Positions 28,157 to 36,162 of a stretch of DNA of 64,000 nucleotides are shown here, in pieces. The position numbers and the translations under genes were made by a program. The notes below the pieces were generated by a model that saw only the letters and a program-made list of their open reading frames with translations, made no database searches and was not told where the DNA came from. Each line of letters begins with the position of its first letter. The first letter of the stretch is position 1. The DNA is taken from contig CBDBEU010000005.1 in assembly GCA_965204565.1 (NCBI GenBank), positions 558,001 to 622,000 on the forward strand, written 5' to 3'. This DNA comes from CBDBEU01 sp965204565 (GTDB lineage Bacteria > Pseudomonadota > Alphaproteobacteria > Rhizobiales > TMED25).

Positions 28157-28478
28157 TCAGGCGCGAAATCTCCAAATGCCGGTATGCCGCAGGGAACAAT
28201 CTTCGAGTTCGGTTGTGGTCTCGACCTCATGGCTCGCCGGACGCTCCAGACCCTGACATGGTAGACAGGTGCGGCCCGGATCGCCAATGAGGACATCGAT
28301 GCCATGCTGATCGAGACCGTGCAACCAGGCTGCCACCCGGCCTGAAAATGGCTGCTCGTAGCAAATGTCGGCAGCAGGGACGATGTCGATCCCGGTCGGC
28401 ACACATTCAATCTGATCGTTGCTTTCAACCTTGAGGGGGGACGCCGTTCAATGCGGCGTTGAGCTTGATTGCGGCAAT
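28157..28478 (-). pseudogene. C-terminal half of a class I methyltransferase split by the island
   Basis: Minus-strand reading from 28478 gives IAAIKLNAALNGVPP, then after one frameshift VESNDQIECVP, DIVPAADICYEQPFSGRVAA, DVLIGDPGRTCLPCQGLERP and TTTELEDCSLRHTGIWRF. This is the second half of the PrmA/ETF-beta-lysine-methyltransferase-like proteins encoded between ubiA and pmbA in Rhizobiales. The N-terminal half is at 46,554-46,901 and ends ...ADIDPFA, so the halves join in register. The frameshift is at a run of six C (28,431-28,437 region), one more than expected. Directly to its right begins hsdR-derived DNA. Confidence 0.85.
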
Positions 28479-28858
28479 AATACAAATGCCGCTGGAAGCC
28501 GATGAAGGCGTCGCGGATCTTGTCGGCGCCGCCGTATTTCAGTTCCGGCAACGGGCGCAGTTTGGCGCAATCGAGCTCGCCGACTCCTTCCTTCACATAT
28601 TGCGCCGGCACGCAATCGATGAAGGCGCGAAGCCTGCCGTCATGGTCCGAGAGAATGCGATCCCGCCGCCGGGCGACCCGTTCCCGCCGTGTGACGGGCG
28701 GGCAGGGCAAAGGCGATATAGGCCGGAACGTCGAACGGGTCGCTCCGTTCGGCGTCGATGAGCTTGCGGATGCCGGCCGGTTGCGCCTCGTCATAGCCGC
28801 CGCCCTTTTCCGGCGGCGAACCGGAAACTCGAACGAGCATCGAGAAATCGACGAACCG
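28479..28858 (-). pseudogene. hsdR C-terminal fragment (type I restriction endonuclease)
   Basis: Two minus-strand frames together read KLIDAERSDPFDVPAYIAFA then PPVTRRERVARRRDRILSDH, DGRLRAFIDC, QYVKEGVGELDCAKLRPLPE and KYGGADKIRDAFIGFQRHLY. This is the C-terminal helical region of HsdR subunits. A frameshift lies near 28,715. The native stop is lost: the coding sequence runs straight into the methyltransferase remnant at 28,478, so this is an island boundary. The preceding part of the same hsdR region is found 2.1 kb away at 30,996-31,225 with the DUF4071/TIR module between. Confidence 0.75.
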
Positions 28859-28959
28859 GGTTCGCGCCCTAGGTACTTAAATTGTCGCTCCCTATGGTTG
28901 AAATTCACTTCGACCACACATAGTTATTATGGATGTGGTAGTAAAGTGGAGTATTTTAT

Positions 28960-30174
28960 ATGAACGATAAGCAGAAAATCTGTTTTGTGGTCATGGGGTT
29001 TGGCAAGAAAACCGACTACGAGTCGATGAGGTCACTTGATCTGGACGCCACCTATCAAGCCATTATCCAGCCTGCTGTTGAAGCAAATGGCTATAGGTGC
29101 ATTCGAGCGAACGAAATCCTTCATTCAGGCGTAATCGACGCCAAGATGTACGAAATGCTTTTGCGAGCTGACTTAGTTGTGGCTGACATCTCCACAGGAA
29201 ATGTGAATGCGGTTTACGAGCTTGGTGTGCGCCACGCATTGCGACCATTTTCGACCATTGTGATGAAGGAAAAGGAAGGCAGGCTGCACTTCGATTTAGA
29301 CCACACCGCAACTTTCATGTACGAGCATCTTGGCAAAGATATTGGAACCCGCGAAGCGAAGCGTGCTCAAGCAGAGCTTGATAATTTAATCAATAAAGTA
29401 TCAAACAACCCAAATACTGATAGCCCCGTTTACACGTACATCCCTTTCTTGAAGCAGCCAGAATTCACGGACGAAGAGCTCAAGGAATTTTTGGTGGATG
29501 CGGAAGAGGCTCAAGGAAAATTTTCTTCTTTGCTTGGAGAAGCAGAGACAGCGGCTGATGCATCTGAACACAATATAGCGGCGAGCAAATTTAAGGCGTT
29601 GTTGGAGCTGCGATCAGACAACCCGTATTTGCGTCAACAAGCCGCGCTTCACACTTACAAATCAAAAGCACCGTCTGAGCCGCTAGCATTGATGGAAGCG
29701 CAACAAATACTCGAACCTCTGGAACCCAAAAAATCAAATGATCCTGAGACACTTGGTTTGAGTGGCGCGATATACAAACGCTTGTGGGGGTACAATCAAG
29801 ACAGAGCGACACTCGATCAAGCTATCCGACATTACGAAAAGGGCTTTGAACTAAGAGGCGATTATTACAACGGCGAAAACGCCGCCACTTGCCTTGAGAT
29901 CAGATCGGAGCTGCAGGAAATCGAAGATGAAGCGCTTTATGATCGTATGTCTGCATCGAAAATTCGTGATGCCGTCGTTGAGAGCTTGCTAGGCGCGGTA
30001 GCAAGCGAAGACTTCCACGAGAGAACAGACCGGCTTTGGGTTTATGCGACGTTGGCGAACTGCTCTTTTGCTTTGGGGCGAATAGCGGACGGCGAGAATT
30101 TTGAAGCGTTGTTCCTTGAGCAAAAGCCCGCTGACTGGCAACGCAAAACGTACTTCGATGGCAAAAAAAGGTGA
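28960..30174 (+). CDS. Rossmann-like/DUF4071 TPR protein, candidate immune sensor or effector
   Basis: 404 residues; ATG 28960 with GGAG 8 bases upstream. Residues 1-105 (KICFVVMGFGKK, IQPAVEANGYRCIRANEI, ADLVVADISTGNVNAVYELG) form a nucleoside-deoxyribosyltransferase/TIR-like Rossmannoid domain. Residues about 175-404 are helical repeats with the DUF4071 hallmark DPETLGLSGAIYKRLW and HYEKGFELRGDYYNGENAA. DUF4071 is also the central region of animal ASK (MAP3K5) kinases. The next gene, 39 bases on, encodes a TIR protein. The pair is much more AT-rich than its surroundings and lies between two hsdR pieces, so it is horizontally acquired. Likely role: sensing or making a nucleotide signal in phage defence; inferred. 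Confidence 0.8.
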   Translation: MNDKQKICFVVMGFGKKTDYESMRSLDLDATYQAIIQPAVEANGYRCIRANEILHSGVIDAKMYEMLLRADLVVADISTGNVNAVYELGVRHALRPFSTIVMKEKEGRLHFDLDHTATFMYEHLGKDIGTREAKRAQAELDNLINKVSNNPNTDSPVYTYIPFLKQPEFTDEELKEFLVDAEEAQGKFSSLLGEAETAADASEHNIAASKFKALLELRSDNPYLRQQAALHTYKSKAPSEPLALMEAQQILEPLEPKKSNDPETLGLSGAIYKRLWGYNQDRATLDQAIRHYEKGFELRGDYYNGENAATCLEIRSELQEIEDEALYDRMSASKIRDAVVESLLGAVASEDFHERTDRLWVYATLANCSFALGRIADGENFEALFLEQKPADWQRKTYFDGKKR

Positions 30175-30213
30175 TATAAATCCACCAGAAAACTTTGAAA
30201 GGAGACTGATTTT

Positions 30214-30627
30214 ATGCCTACGTTGAAAACGAGAATGATTTTTATCAGCCACGCTTGGAGATACAATCATCACTACGAAAAAATTGTTGAATGGTTTGAC
30301 GGTGCTGCTAACTTCTCTTGGAAAAATTGTAGCGTTCCATCAGACGACGCCTTGCCAGATAAAACTTGCAAAGGTCTGTCTGAGGGAATGACGCGGCAAA
30401 TTAAACCAAGCCAGGTCGTCGTAATACTTGGTGGGATGTACGCCGCACACAGCTCATGGATTGAATATGAGATTTCGGAAGCGCAGCGCATGAACAAGCC
30501 AATTGTTGGTGTAAAACCTTGGGGGCAAGAACGCATCCCAAAAATCGTCCAGGAAGCGTCTTGTTGTGAGCCTGTTGGTTGGCAACAGAGCAGCGTAGTT
30601 GATACAGTTAGACATTATTCGAATTAG
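30214..30627 (+). CDS. ThsB-like TIR-domain protein
   Basis: 137 residues, essentially a single TIR-like domain of the ThsB/DUF1863 type: RMIFISHAWRYNHHYEKIVE, FSWKNCSVPSDDAL, QIKPSQVVVILGGMYAAHSS, WIEYEISEAQRMNKPIVGVK, PWGQERIP, VGWQQSSVVDTVR. The glutamate of WIEYEI (E86) occupies the usual catalytic position of NAD-consuming TIRs. AAAGGAG (30,198-30,204) is an excellent ribosome-binding site. Thoeris ThsB proteins make cyclic ADP-ribose signals on infection, but their usual partner ThsA is absent here and a DUF4071 protein is adjacent. A hairpin terminator follows at 30,702. Confidence 0.85.
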   Translation: MPTLKTRMIFISHAWRYNHHYEKIVEWFDGAANFSWKNCSVPSDDALPDKTCKGLSEGMTRQIKPSQVVVILGGMYAAHSSWIEYEISEAQRMNKPIVGVKPWGQERIPKIVQEASCCEPVGWQQSSVVDTVRHYSN

Positions 30628-30995
30628 CGTCTAGTTGCGTAATTGGGCGTGATCTATTAGCGGGCATTGCCGTCGCCGTCGCTATATGGGCTACATACAC
30701 CAAACCGCAGGGGAAGAGCGGTTTTTGCTATCATCTCAATTACTGGGCGCATCCACGCACGCGCTGGAGCCTGTGGTAGCCAGGGTCCGGCCTTGATTCG
30801 GCTGGCGTCCGATTGCGAAGATGCGGAGCATGGACCGGAGTTTCGGCCTTTCGCTGTCAGACGTTCCTTCATCCGGCTGCATGGACGACGTTATCGCCGG
30901 CGGGATTCCTGAATGCCAATCGGAGGCGACCCGATACCGGTGTGAAAGGCCCTCGAACGGGTGTCGAAGGGCGGTTGAACGGTGTTGCGGGTGAG
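30628..30995. other. Gene-free stretch holding a terminator and one repeat copy
   Basis: No convincing gene. It contains the terminator at 30,702-30,726 and the imperfect repeat at 30,876-30,996 that recurs at 39,141-39,266. On the minus strand it interrupts hsdR: hsdR coding similarity stops at 30,996. Confidence 0.4.
30702..30726 (+). terminator. Rho-independent terminator of the DUF4071/TIR operon
   Basis: Arms aaaccgc and gcggttt form a perfect 7-bp stem around a 9-base loop and are followed by tt. It is 75 bases after the TIR stop codon and in the right orientation, suggesting the two genes are one self-contained transcription unit. Confidence 0.5.
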
Positions 30996-30996
30996 G
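30876..30996 (+). repeat. Imperfect direct repeat, left copy, flanking the type III R-M locus
   Basis: Contains gcatggacgacgttatcgcc, ggcgggattcctgaat, then gtgtgaaaggccctcgaa, gggcggttgaacggt and aggcg. The right copy at 39,141-39,266 has the same order of blocks (gcatggacggacgccatcgc, ggcggggtttgcctgaat, gtgtgaacggccctcgaa, gggtggttgaacggg, aggcg) on the same strand. The two bracket mod, the ATPase pair and res. Confidence 0.6.
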
Positions 30997-31225
30997 CGTT
31001 TTGAAATCCGCCGCCGACATCGGCCTGCCGTCCGGCCCCCGGAAGCTTGTCGCCGCAATGTGCCGGATGGCGCGTTTCTTGCCGTCGGCGAGTTTTATCC
31101 CGATGCGCCGGGGCGGTTCGTCATCGTTGTCGTCGTCGTCCAACGGAGGCGTCTCGTCGAAACCGCCGCGCGCGTCGCCGTCCGGCCGCGCGGGAGGGTC
31201 CGCCGGGTCCGGCGCCGGCGCAAGA
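30996..31225 (-). pseudogene. hsdR internal fragment upstream of the C-terminal fragment
   Basis: Minus strand: an acidic stretch (PPLDDDDNDDEPPRRIGIKL) then ADGKKRAIRHIAATSFRGPD and GRPMSAADF. HsdR proteins have KIxIKLADGKxRTIQHMMATSFWxPDGxPMSAxxF just before the segment found at 28,479-28,858. So one hsdR has been split, with the DUF4071/TIR module and a repeat copy between the parts and the type III locus beyond the other end. No frame lesion within this piece; N-terminal motor and nuclease domains are missing from the window. Confidence 0.7.
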
Positions 31226-31295
31226 GTATTGTCCTTCGCGCATCCGATATATGCGCGTTTTAATCCTGCAAATATGAAACCCGCGTGATAGCGTC

Positions 31296-34200
31296 ATGGA
31301 AAACAAGCCGTTTTTCGCGCGTATCGGTGATTCGCCCATGTCCGACAGCCTGACCGACCTGATCCTCTCCCTCACGCCCGAAGACGGGTCTTCCGTCGGC
31401 AACGGCGCGCTGCTGGCGCTTTTGCGCGAGCATCTGCCGGGCCTGCCGGATGACGATTATGCGAAGGCGCGCGATACTCTCGTCGACGAAGGCGTTCTGG
31501 CGCGCGGCAGGGGGCGCGGCGGGTCGATCCGTCGCGCCGATGTGACCGGTCCGGAACCGACCGCGCCGGAGGTGAAAGAGGCCGGACGCGCCGCCGCCGC
31601 CGCACGCGGGAAAACCGCGCGCAAATCCGATGAGCCGACGCAGGTTCTGTCCTATCGCCACAATGAGACCCGCGTGAACAACCCCGAGGTCGGCATGGTC
31701 CACGCCGATACGGACCCGGACGGGGACAAGACGACGTGGTCTTACGATCCGCATCTCGACCCGGTGCTGAATTTCGATTCCGCGCGGGGCGGAATCGAGT
31801 CGTTGATCGACGACGCGCTGGCCGGCGACGATCCGCGGCGGATGAAGGACGCGCTGCTTGAGCTCAAGCGGCTGCAAGCGCCCTATCTGAACTGGACGGG
31901 CAAGGCGGAGAAGACGAGTTTCGAGGTCGATACCGTCTCGCTGCACGTCCATGAACGGGTGGACCCGGCGACGATCCTGGCCAATGCGGCCAAGCGGCTG
32001 AAGGGCAGGGACGCGGCGACGCAATGGCGGCAGCCGGACCTGTTCGCCGCCCCGTTCGAGAACCTGCCGCTGCGCCAGGCGCTGGAGTTCTACAGCCACG
32101 AAAAGGGCTGGTCGAACCGGCTGGCAGCGGGCGATTCGCTGCTGGTGATGAACTCGCTTTTGACCAGGGAAAGCATGGCCGGCCGGGTGCAGACGATCTA
32201 TATCGACCCGCCCTACGGCATCAAATACGGGTCGAACTTTCAGCCCTTCGTGGGCAAGCGCGACGTCAAGGACCGCTCGGACGCCGACCTGACGCAGGAA
32301 CCCGAGACGATCAAGGCGTTCCGCGACACCTGGGAATTAGGCATTCATTCCTATCTCACGTACTTACGCGACCGGCTGATGCTGGCGCGGGAACTTTTGA
32401 CCGAAAGCGGATCGGTGTTCGTGCAGATTTCGGAGGAAAACGTTCATTTGGTTCGAGAGCTTCTCGATGAGATTTTCGGAGCCAAAAATTTCTTCGCCGA
32501 CATCATTTTCGTGAAAGCGGGTGCGCTTGGCGCAGCGCAACTGCCGAGACGCAACGATTACATCATTTGGTATGCGAAGGACAGCTCTCGCGCGAAGTAT
32601 AATCAGATATTCATTGAAAAAGATCCAGAGGAGAACATCGGAGCATACCGCCTTATCGAGGAGAAAAGCGGCAATGTTCGGAGACTGAAATCCGGGGATG
32701 ATCTTAGTGAAGTCCGACCGCTGAGGTATGTTTTGATGACGAAGCCCGGCCCGGGCCAGAAGTACGAGTATGAGTTTCAGGGGCGGCCAATTGATTCCGG
32801 TGCCCGTTGGTGGGGGTTCCCTCCAGTGAGCATGCCGCGACTTGTGAAGTCCGGCCGCATCGCTCCGAGCGGTAAAGATAGCAAACGTTATATGGACGAC
32901 TTTCCAGCAAGTTATCTGTCCAATCTGTGGACCGACACAGCTACAGGAAGCGGCATGAGAAAGGTATATGTGGTTCAGACTAATGAAAAGGTCATCGAAC
33001 GCTGCCTCCTGATGACAACCGATCCCGGCGATCTGGTGCTCGACCCCACCTGCGGCTCCGGCACCACCGCCTTCGTCGCCGAAAAATGGGGCCGGCGCTG
33101 GATCACCTGCGACACCTCCCGCGTGGCGATCGCGCTGGCCAAGCAACGGCTGATGACCGCCTCTTTCGACTATTACGCCCTGCGCTACAGCCATGAGGGG
33201 CTGAAGGGCGGTTTCGACTATGAAACCGTGCCGCACATCACGCTGAAATCCATCGCCAACAATGCCGACATCGACGCGATTCACGACGAGGATCACCCGA
33301 AGATCGCGGCGGCTCTCGACGCCCTCAACGCCGCGCTGACCGCCGCCCCGCCAAAACCGCTCAAGCCCGCACAGGGCGCGCGCAAGGGCAGGCCGGTGGA
33401 CTTCGCCACGGGCGAAACGCTGCGCGAATGGGAGGTCCCGTTCGACCGGCCCGGCGACTGGCCCGAAAGCGCCGGGCAACCGTTCGAAGCCTTCCACGCC
33501 GCCCGCCGGGCGATGCAGCGCCGCATGGACCGGTCCATCGCCGATCACGCCGAGCAGGAAACGCTCTACGACAAGCCCCGCATCGACAAGAACCGCCTGC
33601 GCATCACCGGCCCGTTCAGCGTCGAGGCCGTGCCGGCGCCCACCGTCCTGTCGCTCGACGAGACCCTGCCTGCCGAAGAGGCCGACAGCGCCGTCGCCCG
33701 TTCCGGCGAAACCTCGCGCCAGTCCATGTGGCGCGACGAACTGCTGAAAACCGGCGTGCGCGGCAAGGGCGGCGACATGATGAAATTCGCCGAGTTCGAA
33801 ACGCTGCCCTCCACCCGCTACCTTCATGCCGGCGGCTCGGTCGCCGAGACGGGCAAGCGGGTGGCGGTGAGTTTCGGCCCGGAACACGCCGCCCTGGAAC
33901 AGCGTCAGGTAGAAGAGGCGATGAACGAAGCCTATACGCTGATGCCCAGGCCGAAATACCTGCTGTTCTGCGCCTTCGCATTCGACCCGGAGGCGGCCAA
34001 GGACATCGACGAGATGAACGCGTCGGATCTGACGTTCCTGAAAGTGCAGATGAACACGGATTTGCTGACCGGGGATTTGAAAAAGAAGCGCGCTGGCAAC
34101 CAGTCCTTCTGGCTGATGGGCCAGCCCGAGGTCGATGTGCGCAAGCGCAAGGACGGGCTGTGGGAGGTCGAGGTGCATGGCTTTGACTATTTCAACCCGA

Positions 34201-34496
34201 AGACCGGCGAGATCGAGAGCGGAGACGCCGGGCGGGTCGCCATGTGGTCGCTCGACGTGGATTACGACCGGCGCTCGCTGATGCCGCATCAGGTGTTCTT
34301 CCCGATGGCGGATGCGAAGGGCGGCTGGAACCGGCTGCGCAGGACGATACGCGCCGAACTGGACGAGGATCGGCTGGAGCGGTTTCACGGCGCGGTGTCG
34401 CTGCCCTTCGAGGCGGGGGACAACAAACGGATCGCCGTGAAGATCGTCGACGATCGCGGCATCGAGTCGCTGAAAATTGCGCTTTTGGAGGGCTGA
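31296..34496 (+). CDS. mod: Type III restriction-modification DNA methyltransferase (Mod)
   Basis: 1066 residues (1052 from ATG 31338, a plausible alternative; neither has a clear ribosome-binding site). DPPY at 304-307 (YIDPPYGIKYGS) precedes the SAM motif DPTCGSGTT at 583-591, the order of beta-class N6-adenine methyltransferases such as type III Mod. The N-terminus (LILSLTPEDGSSVGNGALLA) is winged-helix-like. Residues about 385-570, the target-recognition region, are clearly AT-richer than the rest, suggesting domain exchange. It should methylate one strand of an asymmetric site and form a complex with Res (36,163-38,958), from which it is separated by two extra genes. Confidence 0.93.
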   Translation: MENKPFFARIGDSPMSDSLTDLILSLTPEDGSSVGNGALLALLREHLPGLPDDDYAKARDTLVDEGVLARGRGRGGSIRRADVTGPEPTAPEVKEAGRAAAAARGKTARKSDEPTQVLSYRHNETRVNNPEVGMVHADTDPDGDKTTWSYDPHLDPVLNFDSARGGIESLIDDALAGDDPRRMKDALLELKRLQAPYLNWTGKAEKTSFEVDTVSLHVHERVDPATILANAAKRLKGRDAATQWRQPDLFAAPFENLPLRQALEFYSHEKGWSNRLAAGDSLLVMNSLLTRESMAGRVQTIYIDPPYGIKYGSNFQPFVGKRDVKDRSDADLTQEPETIKAFRDTWELGIHSYLTYLRDRLMLARELLTESGSVFVQISEENVHLVRELLDEIFGAKNFFADIIFVKAGALGAAQLPRRNDYIIWYAKDSSRAKYNQIFIEKDPEENIGAYRLIEEKSGNVRRLKSGDDLSEVRPLRYVLMTKPGPGQKYEYEFQGRPIDSGARWWGFPPVSMPRLVKSGRIAPSGKDSKRYMDDFPASYLSNLWTDTATGSGMRKVYVVQTNEKVIERCLLMTTDPGDLVLDPTCGSGTTAFVAEKWGRRWITCDTSRVAIALAKQRLMTASFDYYALRYSHEGLKGGFDYETVPHITLKSIANNADIDAIHDEDHPKIAAALDALNAALTAAPPKPLKPAQGARKGRPVDFATGETLREWEVPFDRPGDWPESAGQPFEAFHAARRAMQRRMDRSIADHAEQETLYDKPRIDKNRLRITGPFSVEAVPAPTVLSLDETLPAEEADSAVARSGETSRQSMWRDELLKTGVRGKGGDMMKFAEFETLPSTRYLHAGGSVAETGKRVAVSFGPEHAALEQRQVEEAMNEAYTLMPRPKYLLFCAFAFDPEAAKDIDEMNASDLTFLKVQMNTDLLTGDLKKKRAGNQSFWLMGQPEVDVRKRKDGLWEVEVHGFDYFNPKTGEIESGDAGRVAMWSLDVDYDRRSLMPHQVFFPMADAKGGWNRLRRTIRAELDEDRLERFHGAVSLPFEAGDNKRIAVKIVDDRGIESLKIALLEG

Positions 34497-35677
34497 TCAT
34501 AACCAGGAAGAGGAGGAAGCGCACCACAATCCGTCTTGAGAATGTCGGCCCGATATCGAACGCCAAAGTGGAACTGGGCGATCTGACGGTTCTTGTGGGG
34601 CCGCAAGCCGGCGGCAAGAGCGTCTTCTTGCAGACCCTCAAGCTGGCGGTGGATCGCAACCATATACTCGGTTTCTTCGATCAGCAGAACGTCGTGTTCA
34701 ATGGCAACCCGGCGGCCGTTCTTGACGGCTATTATGGCCGCGGGATGGGCGGAATGCTGACCGGCAATCCGGTCGTCACATGGGAAGGACGGCGTTATGC
34801 GCTTGAGGCTCTCACGGGATTCAAGAGACCCAAAACCAGTCAGGTTGAAACTCTGTTTTACATACCCGCCCAGCGGGTGGTCAGTTTGCCGTCAGGCGTT
34901 TCTCGGACCTTTGGCCACTTCAACTTCGGGGACCCATATGTGCTGCGTTACTTCGCGCATCAGGTTCATATTTTGCTGCAAAACGAGTTCGGCTCAACGG
35001 AGGCGCGGCTCTTTCCGGCAAAGGGCCGCCTGAATGAAACACTGAGGCGTCCGATTGCCGAACACCTGTTTGGAGAAGCTGAGCTGACCGTTGAACCGAA
35101 GGACTTTACAAAAACACTTACACTTGAGATTGAAGGCCTGTCCGAAGGACTTCCATTTTTGGCCTGGTCGGCCGGGCAGAGGGAGTTCGTTCCGCTCCTG
35201 CTGGGCCTCTACTGGCTTTGTCCCGCAGGGAAAAGATCCAGGCGAGACGATATCGAATGGGTCGTGATCGAAGAGCCCGAAATGGGGCTTCATCCTCGAG
35301 CCGTTTCGACTTTTCTGCTTGTGGTTCTCGAACTGATGAAGCGCGGATACAAAGTGGTGATATCCACTCATTCGATCGCTGTTCTGGATCTCGTCTGGGC
35401 GCTTCGTCAGATAAAGGAATGTCGCGGAACGGAGACCGACGTCAGAGACCTTTTCGAGCTCAAATCCAATCCCACAACGAAACAAATCGCCGAGAGTGCG
35501 CTGACCAAGGATTACTCGGTCTTTTTCTTCGAGCGGGACAAGCCTGCTCGGGATATTTCATCCCTGGACCCGGGGTCGGAAGATGAAGCGATCTCGAACT
35601 GGGGCGACTTGAACGGTTTCGCGAGCCGCTCGGCGGATATTGTGGCGAGAGTCGTTTCCAGGGAATTGCAACGGTGA
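34493..35677 (+). CDS. ABC/AAA-type ATPase of a candidate defence pair
   Basis: About 394 residues. Walker A VGPQAGGKS (35-43), signature-like SAGQRE (about 226), Walker B VVIEEPEMGLHP (about 259) and the H-loop STHS (about 290) give an OLD/RecF-like ATPase of the AAA_15/AAA_21 kind; no nuclease domain is visible in it. The start is unclear: no ATG, GTG or TTG precedes the core, and the best candidate is CTG 34493 overlapping the mod stop (cTGA). The next gene overlaps it (GTGA). The ATPase plus small protein resembles two-gene ATPase-effector defence modules (Septu, PARIS), but the partner is different. Base composition is lower in GC than mod and res. Confidence 0.8.
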   Translation: MIITRKRRKRTTIRLENVGPISNAKVELGDLTVLVGPQAGGKSVFLQTLKLAVDRNHILGFFDQQNVVFNGNPAAVLDGYYGRGMGGMLTGNPVVTWEGRRYALEALTGFKRPKTSQVETLFYIPAQRVVSLPSGVSRTFGHFNFGDPYVLRYFAHQVHILLQNEFGSTEARLFPAKGRLNETLRRPIAEHLFGEAELTVEPKDFTKTLTLEIEGLSEGLPFLAWSAGQREFVPLLLGLYWLCPAGKRSRRDDIEWVVIEEPEMGLHPRAVSTFLLVVLELMKRGYKVVISTHSIAVLDLVWALRQIKECRGTETDVRDLFELKSNPTTKQIAESALTKDYSVFFFERDKPARDISSLDPGSEDEAISNWGDLNGFASRSADIVARVVSRELQR

Positions 35678-36159
35678 ATAAAAAATCGACTTCATTCTTG
35701 AAAGCGGCGGCGGCGGCCGGACTGGACGGCAAATCTGGCAAGAAAGCCGTCAAATCCATGTATCGAAACCAGTTATGCGTAAGTGGAACCGCCGGTTTCA
35801 CCGGAAGCGTCGATCTTGATAAGCATTTCAAAAAAGCCGAACCGAATGCCAATCGCTGGGATTATGGAGTCGGTTTCAAACATGACAAAGAGTTTGCTTT
35901 ATGGGTTGAGCCGCATCGGGCGAACGGTTCAGGGGAGATTGACGTAATGATTAGGAAGTTGAATTGGTTAAGGTCGAAATTGAAGTCGCCCGGGTATGAA
36001 GACCTGGCCGCCCTGACAAAGGCCGCGGAAGAGAGGCGCGAGACAGCCTTTCGTTGGCTGTACAAAGGGAGAACAAGTTTTCGCAAGGGTGGAAAAGAGG
36101 CGCACCTGCTTGCTCAAGCAGGCATGGGATTCCCCGAACGGTGCATACAAGTTGGCTGA
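35674..36159 (+). CDS. Small unknown protein coupled to the ATPase, possible nuclease
   Basis: 161 residues from GTG 35674, which overlaps the ATPase stop (GTGA). Not a family I can name. RWDYGVGF, then FALWVEPHRANGSGEIDVMI and RKLNWLRSKL look like an alpha/beta core with conserved acidic and histidine residues (Asp of WDYG, Glu-Pro-His, Glu of GEID); a nuclease-like role is a guess. The N-terminus is Lys/Ala-rich (NKKSTSFLKAAAAAG). The translational coupling and location between mod and res argue that it works with the ATPase. res starts 3 bases after it ends. Confidence 0.65.
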   Translation: MNKKSTSFLKAAAAAGLDGKSGKKAVKSMYRNQLCVSGTAGFTGSVDLDKHFKKAEPNANRWDYGVGFKHDKEFALWVEPHRANGSGEIDVMIRKLNWLRSKLKSPGYEDLAALTKAAEERRETAFRWLYKGRTSFRKGGKEAHLLAQAGMGFPERCIQVG

Positions 36160-36162
36160 GCC

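Noticed and set aside
28898..28930. Sigma-70 promoter (ttgaaa ... tattat) for the DUF4071 gene
   Set aside because: The boxes are 21 bases apart, too far for a confident call.
30214..30627. Complete Thoeris system
   Set aside because: The TIR protein is ThsB-like, but no ThsA (SIR2/SLOG or Macro/SLOG protein) is encoded nearby.
32364..34388. 674-codon open frame antisense to mod
   Set aside because: GC-rich shadow of mod without motifs.
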